Positions 8,023-16,500 of a stretch of 22,592 nucleotides of DNA are shown in pieces. Position 1 is the first letter of the stretch, and each line of letters starts with the position of its first letter. Source of the stretch: JANQPX01 sp051010395 (lineage in GTDB: Bacteria; Pseudomonadota; Alphaproteobacteria; Geminicoccales; Geminicoccaceae); the NCBI GenBank assembly GCA_051010395.1, contig JBPCVQ010000332.1, positions 1-22,592 of the forward strand, written 5' to 3'. The notes under the pieces are model-generated. The model did not search any database. It was given only the letters and a program-made list of their open reading frames with translations, and had not been told where the DNA came from. Both the position numbers and the translations under genes were made by a program.

Positions 8023-8807
8023 CCGGCCTGATCCTCCACCAGGCTACCTTCCTCGACGTTCTCGAAATAGGCCGCATGCACCTTCGGATCGTCAAGCACG
8101 TCATCGAGATCACCCTCGGCGATGACTTCGCCCGCATCCATCACCATGACCCGATCGGCGATGGTGGCGAGAAGCTCGATCCGATGTTCGACGATGATGA
8201 CCGTGATATTCATCTCCTTCGAGAGAATGCGGATCAGGTCGTCGAACTCGTCGACTTCAGAATTTATGAGGCCCGCAGCGGGCTCGTCCATCAGGATGAT
8301 CGGCGGGCGACGCATCAGGAGACAGGCGAGCAGCAGCTTTCGCCGATCGAGCGTGTCGAGCTGTGCGGCCGGCCGGTCCTCATGGATGTTGAAGCGCACC
8401 AGCTCGGCCCCCCATTCGGCATGATCAGCCGTCAGATAGGGCCGATAGGCCTGGCGAGCCGCTTTCAGGACTTCGCCGATGGTGAGATCCTCGGGCACGA
8501 CGGGGGTCTGATAGGTACGGCCGAGCCCAAGCTGGGCTCGCTGATAGAGGGGGAGTCTGGTGACGTCCCGGCCTTTGAACGTCACCCGCCCCGCCTTCGC
8601 CGGGATGCGCCCCGAGAGCACCTCGAACAGGCTGGTCTTGCCTGCGCCGTTCGGGCCGATGATGCCGAGCACCTCGCCTGGACGCACCACGAGCGAAATG
8701 TCCCGGAGGATCTCGCGCCCGCCGAGATCCAGGCTAACGTCCTCGCAGGCGAAGAGCGGCGAGGCCTCAGCGCCATCTCCAAGTTCAGCCTGCGTCGCTG
8801 ACGCCAT
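8019..8807 (-). CDS. livG: LivG-type ABC transporter ATP-binding protein with a non-canonical signature motif
   Basis: This 262-residue ATPase shows Walker A GPNGAGKTS (51-59), a Q-loop Gln at 100 in RTYQTP, Walker B IILMDEP (170-176) followed by AAGLINSEVDE, and the H-loop His at 208 in IIVEHRIELL, typical of LivG. At the place of the signature the sequence is LDTLDRR (150-156), not LSxGQ or LSGGE. Some LivG-like subfamilies carry a similar LTALDR version, so this may be a lineage trait. The start is uncertain: the ATG at 8807 lies eight bases past the stop of the binding-protein gene, and a GTG at 8825 in the same frame would overlap that gene. Neither has a strong ribosome binding site, so coupling to upstream translation is likely. 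The stop overlaps the livF start. Confidence 0.92.
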   Translation of the reverse strand: MASATQAELGDGAEASPLFACEDVSLDLGGREILRDISLVVRPGEVLGIIGPNGAGKTSLFEVLSGRIPAKAGRVTFKGRDVTRLPLYQRAQLGLGRTYQTPVVPEDLTIGEVLKAARQAYRPYLTADHAEWGAELVRFNIHEDRPAAQLDTLDRRKLLLACLLMRRPPIILMDEPAAGLINSEVDEFDDLIRILSKEMNITVIIVEHRIELLATIADRVMVMDAGEVIAEGDLDDVLDDPKVHAAYFENVEEGSLVEDQAG

Positions 8808-8815
8808 CGCTGATG

Positions 8816-10114
8816 CTACGACCACCAGGGGGATGGACGGAGCGCCGCCTCCTTCAAGGGATCGGGATAGATGATCTTGTGCTCGCCGTCCTGCACCTGA
8901 ACGTAGAGCTGGCCCATGCCGTCTTTGAGCTCGGTCGCGCTGACGGGATGGCCGTCATCGGGATAATGGGCGCATTCCTGCCAGTCGTTGTTCATGTCGT
9001 AGAGGCCACAGACGCCGCGATAGGGCGTGGTCTTGATGTGCGCCGAGACCTTGTCGAACTTCTGCGGATCACCGACCGCCTCCCAAGCGTTCTTCAGCAT
9101 ATGGCAGGTGTCGTAGCCGTTGCCGGTGTAGACGAGGCCCATGATGCCGGGGAAACGCGCCTGGTATTTTTCGCGAAACGCCATGCCCATCTCGTCTGCA
9201 TAGACACCGAGCACCGTGCTCCAGACGAAACCCTCGGCTGCCGGACCCGCGAGCTCGAGGAATTCGGGCTGGGACGGGCCATATTGCAAATACACCATCG
9301 AGTCCGGCAGGGGATCGAACTGATACTGCTTGCAGAACGCCGCATATTCGGACGCGACCCAGTGATTGATCATCACTGTGCCGGCGCCGATGCGCTTGAT
9401 CTCCTGAATGACCGGCGCCCAGTCCTGCACCGGGAACTGGATGTCGGTGACGCCGGCGAGTTCGAACTCGCTGTCGGGCAGCGCCTCCTTCAGCGTGCGT
9501 GAGATCGTCTGGTTGTAGGCAATCTGCTCCTGGACGATGTGCACGCCGTTGCTGGTGGGCGTCCAGAGCCCCTGGTCTTTCATGTCTTTCAGGAAGATCG
9601 GGAAGGTGTAGCCGTAATGCACTTCGGAGGGGTCGGTCTGGAAGCAGTGGCTGTATTTTTCCGGATTGGCCTTCACCTGCTCGGTGTAATCCCGCTGGGT
9701 CACGCCCCAGAGGAACGGGCATTTATATTTGACCGAGGCGTCGGCGGTCGGGATCGGCACCAAGGTGAAAGCCGTGGTGATCGCATGCACCTTGGCGTCC
9801 ACCAGCTTGCCGACGGCGATCTGACAGCTCTCCGGCGAGAGCGGATCGAGGTCGACCACCTCAAGCTTCACCTCGCGTCCGAGAACGCCGCCCGCTGCGT
9901 TGATTTCCTCCAGCGCCAACACGCAGCCGTTCCAGTGGTCCTGATGATCGGCGACGCCCGCCTGCGCCGTCTGCGCGGCGAGTAGCCCGATGACGATCGG
10001 CTCCGCCGCAAGCGCTCGATTGCGCCTGACCCAGGGCATGGGAAATGTGCTGGCCGCAGCCGCCGCGGTGGTGCGTGTGATAATCTTTCGTCGCGTTATG
10101 CCTTTGCTTCCCAT
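8816..10114 (-). CDS. Tat-exported substrate-binding protein of the amide/branched-chain amino acid ABC importer
   Basis: This 432-residue periplasmic type I binding protein (Peripla_BP_6/LivK-like, closer in style to urea/amide receptors than to LivK) is the first gene of the leftward operon. The N-terminus has a twin-arginine signal (ITRRKIITRTTAAAAA, residues 6-21) and a plausible signal-peptidase site ALA|AEP near residue 36. The mature part starts with PIVIGLLAAQTAQAG, followed by GCVLALEEINAAGGVLGR, a family hallmark. The ATG at 10114 was chosen because GGAGG lies about five bases upstream and the Tat motif follows at once; the frame is open to 10189 without a family match. There is no lipobox Cys, so the receptor should be a soluble periplasmic protein. 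Its ligand is unknown. An amide is inferred from the DMFase-like enzyme at the end of the operon. Confidence 0.92.
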   Translation of the reverse strand: MGSKGITRRKIITRTTAAAAASTFPMPWVRRNRALAAEPIVIGLLAAQTAQAGVADHQDHWNGCVLALEEINAAGGVLGREVKLEVVDLDPLSPESCQIAVGKLVDAKVHAITTAFTLVPIPTADASVKYKCPFLWGVTQRDYTEQVKANPEKYSHCFQTDPSEVHYGYTFPIFLKDMKDQGLWTPTSNGVHIVQEQIAYNQTISRTLKEALPDSEFELAGVTDIQFPVQDWAPVIQEIKRIGAGTVMINHWVASEYAAFCKQYQFDPLPDSMVYLQYGPSQPEFLELAGPAAEGFVWSTVLGVYADEMGMAFREKYQARFPGIMGLVYTGNGYDTCHMLKNAWEAVGDPQKFDKVSAHIKTTPYRGVCGLYDMNNDWQECAHYPDDGHPVSATELKDGMGQLYVQVQDGEHKIIYPDPLKEAALRPSPWWS

Positions 10115-10204
10115 AGTCGCCTCCCCCGTTTCTCGCGTATCGTCGCGATTTGTTGTCGGCTTTTCGTGCCAGTCGCCAGCACATTTCATTGATATTAAAT
10201 ATTA

Positions 10205-10234
10205 ATATTAGGTCGGATGCCCTTCGAATTCCAA
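10205..10234 (-). promoter_or_regulatory. Candidate sigma70-type promoter of the importer-amidase operon
   Basis: On the minus strand TTGGAA (10234-10229) and TAATAT (10210-10205) are separated by 18 bases, each matching the consensus at four of six positions. They lie about 90 bases before the binding-protein ATG, within an AT-rich patch (10188-10210) in otherwise GC-rich DNA. The call rests on pattern only. Confidence 0.35.
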
Positions 10235-10255
10235 GGGTTCATCTGCTGGAATTCG
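10221..10255. promoter_or_regulatory. Candidate operator: inverted repeat of CGAATTCC / GGAATTCG
   Basis: CGAATTCC (10225-10232) and GGAATTCG (10248-10255) form a perfect 8-base inverted repeat with centres 23 bases apart, about two helical turns. The left half is the centre of a longer near-palindrome, 10221-10236 (14 of 16 positions pair). It overlaps the proposed -35 box of the leftward operon. No regulator gene is in the window. Confidence 0.3.
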
Positions 10256-10504
10256 GTGCCTGCTCACAATATCGGCTGGCACCCTCTCTTTACAGAATCA
10301 GGATTGCCCGCTTTCGGCCCTCGACTTCCCAGAGCCGATGCGCCGCGCCAGGATACAAGATTTGCCGCGGATACACTGAACGTCTCGGCCGTGCCTGTCG
10401 TCGGGTTTCCGTGAAGTGTGGACATTCCTCTGAGCCCACTGGCATTTTGAGAGCGCACCTATCCGAATGTTCGGCCTCGGCTACACAATCCAGGGATAAC
10501 CACT

Positions 10505-11353
10505 GTGGATGCAATCGTGTTTTTGGCGGTTATCGTTGCTGCTGGCTTGCATGCCACCTGGAACGCCCTGGCGAAGGGCGGCGGGGACAAGCATTTGAGC
10601 ATGGCTGCCGTGGTCCTCGGGCATGTCCCGATCGCCATCATCGCTCTTCCCTTTGTGCCTCTGCCAACCATCGAGAGCTGGCCGTATATCCTGGCGGGCA
10701 TCGTGCTGCATTCCGGCTATCAACTTTTCTTGCTGCACGCCTATCGACTTGGCGACCTCACGCAGGTCTACCCCATAGCGCGCGGGACGGCCCCGCTGCT
10801 GGTGGCGGGAATTTCCATCCTGTTCCTTGACGTCGAACTCGAGCGCATTGAGGTTGCCGGCGTCGTCGTGATCGGCGCCGGCATCATCAGCCTCGGCCTG
10901 GTGCGTCAGCAAGATGGCCTGCGCAACTTCGCCGCCGGCGGACTGGCGCTCATTACGGGCTGCTTCATTGCGGGATACTCGCTGATCGATGGCATTGGCG
11001 CCCGCCTGGCCGGCACATCGCTCGGCTTTTACTGTTGGCTCACCCTCGGCAATGCAGCACTCTTTGCCGCCTATCTGAGCTTGGCCAAACCGGGCACGCT
11101 CCAGCGCATTCCATCGAGCGCCGGCTTGATTTTCATCCTCGGCGGCAGCGCCTCGTTTCTCGCCTATGCCCTGGTCATTTGGTCCTTCACCCATGCACCG
11201 ATTGCTCTGGTGACGGCATTGCGCGAGACCAGCATCGTCTTTGCGCTGGCGATCGGCGTCATATTCCTGAAGGAGAAGCTCAATATCACCAAACTTGCCA
11301 CGACATTCGTAACGCTGCTTGGTGCTGCCCTACTCCGCCTGTCGAAAACATGA
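10505..11353 (+). CDS. EamA/DMT-superfamily transporter
   Basis: This 282-residue inner-membrane protein has about ten hydrophobic segments arranged as two EamA repeats. Visible family features are the first helix ending in HATWNALAKGG, the half-repeat end YPIARGTAPLLVAGISILFL with a charged LDVELERIEVAG, and the second-repeat counterpart ALVTALRETSIVFALAIGVIFLKEKLN. Members export or import metabolites such as amino acids, amines or sugars; the substrate here is unknown. The start is a GTG at 10505. It is transcribed away from the amide-importer operon, and the DUF123 gene begins one base after its stop, so these two are probably one transcript. Confidence 0.88.
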   Translation: MDAIVFLAVIVAAGLHATWNALAKGGGDKHLSMAAVVLGHVPIAIIALPFVPLPTIESWPYILAGIVLHSGYQLFLLHAYRLGDLTQVYPIARGTAPLLVAGISILFLDVELERIEVAGVVVIGAGIISLGLVRQQDGLRNFAAGGLALITGCFIAGYSLIDGIGARLAGTSLGFYCWLTLGNAALFAAYLSLAKPGTLQRIPSSAGLIFILGGSASFLAYALVIWSFTHAPIALVTALRETSIVFALAIGVIFLKEKLNITKLATTFVTLLGAALLRLSKT

Positions 11354-11354
11354 C

Positions 11355-11789
11355 ATGTCGATCGGGACAAGCGATGCCGCTTCATTGCCGAATGAACCTG
11401 GCGCCTATCTTCTCTTGATCCAGCTGGGCGGGCCCACGCCACTGCCGCCACGCTTCGACAATCAGCTCCTGCCTGAAGGGCACTACGGCTATGCCGGCAG
11501 TGCTTATGGTCCTGGCGGTATTCGCGCCCGCTGCCGGCGTCATCTCGGGCGGCCTGCCAAACAGCGTTGGCACATCGATTGGCTGACACGCATGGCGACC
11601 GATGTTCAGGCGATCCCTTTTCCCGATGGATCGGAATGCCGTCTGATCGACAGCCTGTCGAGGCGGGTGCGTGTCGCGTTTCCAATCCATGGCTTCGGCA
11701 GCACCGATTGCCAGCACTGCCGGGCGCATCTGGTGCGGTTTGAGGGATATGGCCGGCCGGATGAGCTGGGCTCCGCTCTCGACCTTTGA
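11355..11789 (+). CDS. DUF123 / GIY-YIG-like protein
   Basis: This 144-residue protein is of the DUF123 family, a GIY-YIG-nuclease-like fold of unsettled function. Landmarks in order are PGAYLLLIQL, the GIY-YIG-like pair HYGYAGSAYGPGGIRAR, KQRWHIDWLTR and GFGSTDCQHCRAHL with a Cys-x-x-Cys pair near the end. The length is normal for the stand-alone form. The ATG at 11355 follows the TGA of the EamA gene after a single base, so coupling is likely. Whether it cuts DNA cannot be judged from sequence, because DUF123 members often lack part of the GIY-YIG active site. Confidence 0.8.
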   Translation: MSIGTSDAASLPNEPGAYLLLIQLGGPTPLPPRFDNQLLPEGHYGYAGSAYGPGGIRARCRRHLGRPAKQRWHIDWLTRMATDVQAIPFPDGSECRLIDSLSRRVRVAFPIHGFGSTDCQHCRAHLVRFEGYGRPDELGSALDL

Positions 11790-11981
11790 AAAACGCCGGC
11801 CATGAAGAAGAAACCATCTCCGCAACCAAGTCGCCCAAGGAATGATCCTCGACAGCGACATGATAGGGCCTTATCAATGCGCGCCTCGCCACTGAGCATC
11901 CGATATTGTTGCGGACTCTGGGCGATCACCAATGGTTGACCAAGCCCCAACCCGCGCCCTCGCCACGTGGAAAGCCCTGCC

Positions 11982-13277
11982 ATGTATCTCGGCATCGACT
12001 TCGGAACCACGAATACCGCCATCGCCGTCGCTGACCAAGCGGGCGATATCACCACAGCGCATTTTCCCGTCAACGATCAGCTCACCTCGAGCTTCCGTTC
12101 GGTGCTCTGTTTTGCCGATGAGGATGAGCAGGGCTCACGCCGCCTCCTGACATCTGCCGGCCCGAGAGCGATCGCCGACTATGTCGAACTCGGCAGCGAG
12201 GCGCGCCTGGTCCAATCCATCAAGACATTTCTGTCGAGCAAGGCGTTTCAGCAGACATCGATTTTCGGCGTCACTCACTCTCTCGAGGATCTGATCGCCA
12301 TCCTGCTCAGGCATCTGAGAGCGGCATCGGAGGCAAGCATCGGCACCCTGCCAAGCCGCGTCGTCGCAGGCAGGCCCGTCCATTTCGCAGGCGAGCGGCC
12401 GGACGAGGACCTCGCGGTCCAACGCCTGAACACGGCGTTCGATTTGGCAGGCTTCAGTGACGTATCGCTTGCCTTCGAGCCCTTGGCCGCGGCCTATTTC
12501 TACGCCTCCAGACTCAAACAGCCCGAGACCTGCCTCATCGCCGATTTCGGCGGTGGCACAAGTGATTTTTCCGTCGTTCGTTTCGAACCCGGTGTTAGCG
12601 GACCGACCACCACCCCGCTAGGTCACGCAGGTATCGGCATCGCCGGCGACACTTTCGACTATCGCATCGTCCAGCAGGTTGTCTGCCCGCTGCTCGGCAA
12701 GAACAGCACCTATCGTTCCTGGGGCAAGCAGCTGGCCATGCCCCGGCATTACTATGCCCGGTTCGAGCGCTGGCATCATCTGTCACTCCTGCGCAACCCC
12801 AGGACATTGCGCGAAATCAGAGACATTCGGCGGACGAGCGATGAGCCGGAGCTGCTCACCAGCCTTCTGCACATCATAGAAAATGAGCTGGGCTTTCACC
12901 TCTACCAGGCCGTCAACAAGGCGAAACTCGCCTTGTCCCACACCGAACGCGCCACATTCGAATTCGTCCACCCGCCCGTCGAAATCATAGCCACCATCGA
13001 TCGCGACCGCTTCGAAAGCTGGATCGCGGATGACCTTCGATCGATCACCGAAACGATGGAAAACGCCCTCGCCGAGGCCGACATGCCCGCCCGAAACATC
13101 TCCAAGGTGTTCATGACGGGAGGAACGTCCCTCGTGCCGACCGTGCGCCAACAGTTCGAAAAAAAATTCGGCGCCGAGCGGCTGGTCCACGGCGATAAAT
13201 TTCTCTCGGTGGCGGCAGGCCTTGCCCTCATTCACCGTGCGAAGGCCCTGCATGACGTCAACATCGATGTGGTGTGA
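11982..13277 (+). CDS. YegD-like Hsp70-family ATPase lacking a substrate-binding domain
   Basis: This 431-residue actin/Hsp70-fold ATPase has phosphate-1 loop YLGIDFGTTNTAIAV (2-16), phosphate-2 loop LIADFGGGTSDFS (185-197) and the adenosine motif FMTGGTSLVP (377-386). It ends after the nucleotide-binding domain, like E. coli YegD (about 450 residues), so there is no canonical peptide-binding domain. The segment around 225-300 (SYRSWGKQLAMPRHYYARFERWHH in the translation, in part) is typical of the YegD branch. The ATG at 11982 has GGAAAG seven bases upstream; the frame also opens at a GTG at 11967. The function of the branch is poorly known. The neighbour on the right is a large STAND NTPase on the same strand, 232 bases away, which raises the possibility of a joint role. 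Confidence 0.88.
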   Translation: MYLGIDFGTTNTAIAVADQAGDITTAHFPVNDQLTSSFRSVLCFADEDEQGSRRLLTSAGPRAIADYVELGSEARLVQSIKTFLSSKAFQQTSIFGVTHSLEDLIAILLRHLRAASEASIGTLPSRVVAGRPVHFAGERPDEDLAVQRLNTAFDLAGFSDVSLAFEPLAAAYFYASRLKQPETCLIADFGGGTSDFSVVRFEPGVSGPTTTPLGHAGIGIAGDTFDYRIVQQVVCPLLGKNSTYRSWGKQLAMPRHYYARFERWHHLSLLRNPRTLREIRDIRRTSDEPELLTSLLHIIENELGFHLYQAVNKAKLALSHTERATFEFVHPPVEIIATIDRDRFESWIADDLRSITETMENALAEADMPARNISKVFMTGGTSLVPTVRQQFEKKFGAERLVHGDKFLSVAAGLALIHRAKALHDVNIDVV

Positions 13278-13509
13278 CCACATCATATACTTCCCTCTGC
13301 CATCACCAAGGTCGACGGTATGCGGCCAGTTTCTGAGGATGCCTGGGCAAATTTCGTATCGAACGCACGATGAGCTCGCCTTGAGACGTCGCTGGAAGCC
13401 GACGTTTGTCCACGCCGGCGGACGTCCCCGCCGATCTTTTGTCGACCTTCCGTAGCGGCATTTGCTATAGGCTTTGTTCAATTAGAGCGAGCATTTGCCG
13501 GAGCTGATT

Positions 13510-16500
13510 ATGTCCCGCCCTATTAAACCTCGCCCCATCGCCATGATTTCCAGCACGGCGCGGGATCTGCCCGAACATCGCGAGCAGGTAAGGAAGGCGT
13601 GCGAGCGCATGGGGTTTGAACCCCGTGAAATGATGGAGCATCTGACGGCGCTCGATAAGGACGCCGTCGAGACGTCATTGGAGATGGTCGATCGCGCCGA
13701 GGTCTATATCGGCATTTTCGCCCATCGCTACGGGTCCATGCCTGATGGTGCCGAGACGTCGATCACCGAAATGGAGTATGATCGCGCGGTCGAAAAGAAG
13801 ATCCCGCGTCTGATCTTCTTCATCGACGAAAATCGGCCCGTCCCTCCAAAAGATTTCGATACTGGCGCGGGCGCTCTGAAGCTGCAGGCGCTGAAAGAAC
13901 GCATTGGCAAGGAGCGCGTCGCTGCGTTCTTCGAGACCGCGGCCGACCTTCACGGCCACGTCATCGCAGCGCTGCAAAAATTCAGGGAAGAACGGCAAGA
14001 GGCTGATGGAGAAGACGCCGCCAAGCGCGCATTTGCAATGCTCCATCGCCGCTCCTCGACCCCGATGCCGCCGACAGCGGACATCGTTCATCCCTACACC
14101 CTTTCCGAGACGCAAGCGCTGGTCGGCCGGCAAAAGGAGCTGAACGCACTGACTGATTGGATGAGCGAGCCGAGATCCGGCTTCCGTGATGCCCGCATCT
14201 TCTGCCTGGTGGCAATCGGCGGCATGGGGAAGAGCGCCCTTGCCTGGAAGTGGTTCAACGAGATTGCGCCGAAAGAGATGCCGGAACTTAAAGGCCGCCT
14301 CTGGTGGAGCTTTTATGAGTCGAACGCCGACTTCGCGAGCTTCTTGGATCGTGCGCTTGGCTATGTCAGCGACCTTCATGAGGACGACATCCGCGAGATG
14401 GACTGGCAGAAGAAGGAAAACCTGCTGCTCCGGCATCTGGACGAGAAGCCGTTTCTCCTCGGACTGGACGGGCTGGAGCGGATTCTGCTCGCCTATTGCC
14501 GGATGGATGCCAGCCATCTCGCCGATGACGATCTCGATCAGGAGACCGCGAACCGCGTGGCGGGCGCCCATGGCCTGCCGGCGACCGTCGAACAATCCTT
14601 CTTCGGCCAGCATCAGCTTCGCCGGACGATCGATCCGCGCGCCGGGCATTTCCTGCAGAAGCTGGCCTCGGTGCGCACATCACGGATTTTGGTCAGCACA
14701 CGGCTCTATCCGAGTGCGCTGCAAACCCGACAAGGCAGACCGAGCCCTGGCTGCGTCACCTATTTTCTGGAAGGCCTTTCGAATGACGACGCGCTCGACC
14801 TTTGGCGGGCGCTTGGCGTTTCCGGCAAGCGCGCCGAGCTGTTGCCGCTTTTCGACAGCTTCGAGCGGCATCCGCTGCTCCTCCAGGCCCTTGCCGGCGA
14901 GATTGCCAATTATCGCGGGAAACCCGGCGATTTCGCCGACTGGAAGGAAGCGCATCCCGATTTCGATCCGACTGACCTTCCACTCGAACAGCGAAGAAGC
15001 CACATCCTGCAATTCGCGCTCCAGGGATCGGACCGCCCTGTGCGCGAGGTGCTGCACACCATCACCGGCTTTCGCATGCCAGCGCACTACCAGACGCTGA
15101 AGGCCTTGCTGATTGGCGCGAACAAGGCCTGCCCGGACGCCACGGCCCTGGATCGGGCGCTCACCGAGTTGGAGGATCGCGGGCTGATTGGCTGGGACCG
15201 AAAAGCCAACCGCTACGACGCCCACCCGATCGTGCGCGGCGTGGTCTGGCAGCTCGCCGGCGGCGAGGCACGCAACACGGTTCATGCAGCGATTGACGCT
15301 CATTTCGAGCCAATGGCGGTGCCTGAGTGGAAGCAAGTCGAAAGCCTCGCCGATCTGACGCCGGCGATCGAGCGCTATCATACGCTGGTGGAGTTGGGGC
15401 GGTTTGATGATGCGTTCGATTTGTTCCATGGTCGGCTGGACGAAGCGACCCTCTGGCGACTCGCTGCGCACCGAGAGCGTATCACCATGCTGGAGCGGCT
15501 GTTTCCGGACGGCACGGACAAGCCTGCAGAGCTTACGAGTGAGAGCGCTCAAGCCTGGGCGCTAGACGCGCTGGCTGCCAGCTACGATTTGTCCGGTAGG
15601 CCTGGCCAAGCGATGGCACTTTACCAGCTATGCCATCCTATCTCTGAAAGGCGGGGAGAGAAGAATAACCTTGGTATTAGCCTTTCGAACTCGGCCCGGA
15701 CACAACGAGCACTCGGAGCCTTACATGACTCTGCAAGCGTACTCCGGCGAGCGTTAGTAATTAGTCACGAGTTGAAAAATACATTCCAAGAAGCGGTAAG
15801 TTTGCAAGAGCTCGGCCGCTTGGGCTCCACCGTCAGCGGTCGCAAGCTAGCTTACCTTACTCTGCCGAGAAGCAAAACGATCTTCAAGGTACGTGGCGAC
15901 CAAAATATGGAAGGCATCGCCTGTGCCTTTCTTGCCGAGCTCTCCCTCTGGCAGAGTGACCTCGCCTCCGCCGGACGCTGGGCTGATCGTGCATGGCGGC
16001 TAGCAGATATAAAAAGGCAAGAGCGGGATTTCATCCACGCTGCCCTCCTCCAGGGCCGCGCAGCGCTCGGACGTGACGATCAAGAACAAGCTGAGGAACG
16101 GCTGCACCACGCGCTTGCCCAAACGCGAGCGGTCAATGTCGTCGAGTTCGAGCTGCCGGCGCTGATCGCCATCGCCGAGCTTGAACTTGCGCGCGGCAAT
16201 CCCAAAGCAGCCCGCGAGCGGCTGGACGAGATCTGGGAGCCCGCCGAGGAAGGCCCCTACCCGCTCCACAAGGCTGACGCCTACAACGTCCTGGCCGATA
16301 TCTGCCGCGCGGAAGGCGACGAGGCCGGCGCGATCGAGGCCGCGACCGCAGCGTACTGCGCCGCCTGGTGCGACGGGCCGCCTTGGGCCTATCACTGGGG
16401 TCTGGAAAAGGCCAAGGCGCATCTCCGGGCCCTCGGCACACCCGAGCCGGACATGCCGCCGTTCGACGAATCGAACTACGAAAAAATGCCCGAGGTCGAG

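Larger units (their letters stand above)
10115..10504. other. Divergent intergenic region between the importer operon and the EamA gene
   Basis: About 390 bases without a convincing gene. The left third holds the AT-rich patch, the promoter candidate and the operator candidate described separately. AATATTAATATT at 10198-10209 is a perfect palindrome. The remainder (10260-10504) shows nothing I can name. A weak AGGGA at 10493-10497 precedes the GTG start of the EamA gene. Confidence 0.6.

Noticed and set aside
10481..11194. 237-codon minus-strand frame opposite the EamA gene
   Set aside because: Low-complexity Glu/Gln/Ala/Asp composition, typical of the complement of a membrane-protein gene.
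13439..13470. TTGTCG...TGCTAT as a promoter for the STAND gene
   Set aside because: The -10 matches at only three of six positions; not distinguishable from chance.
13675..14649. 324-codon minus-strand frame opposite the STAND gene
   Set aside because: Antisense shadow of the DUF4062 and NTPase coding region; no recognisable domain.
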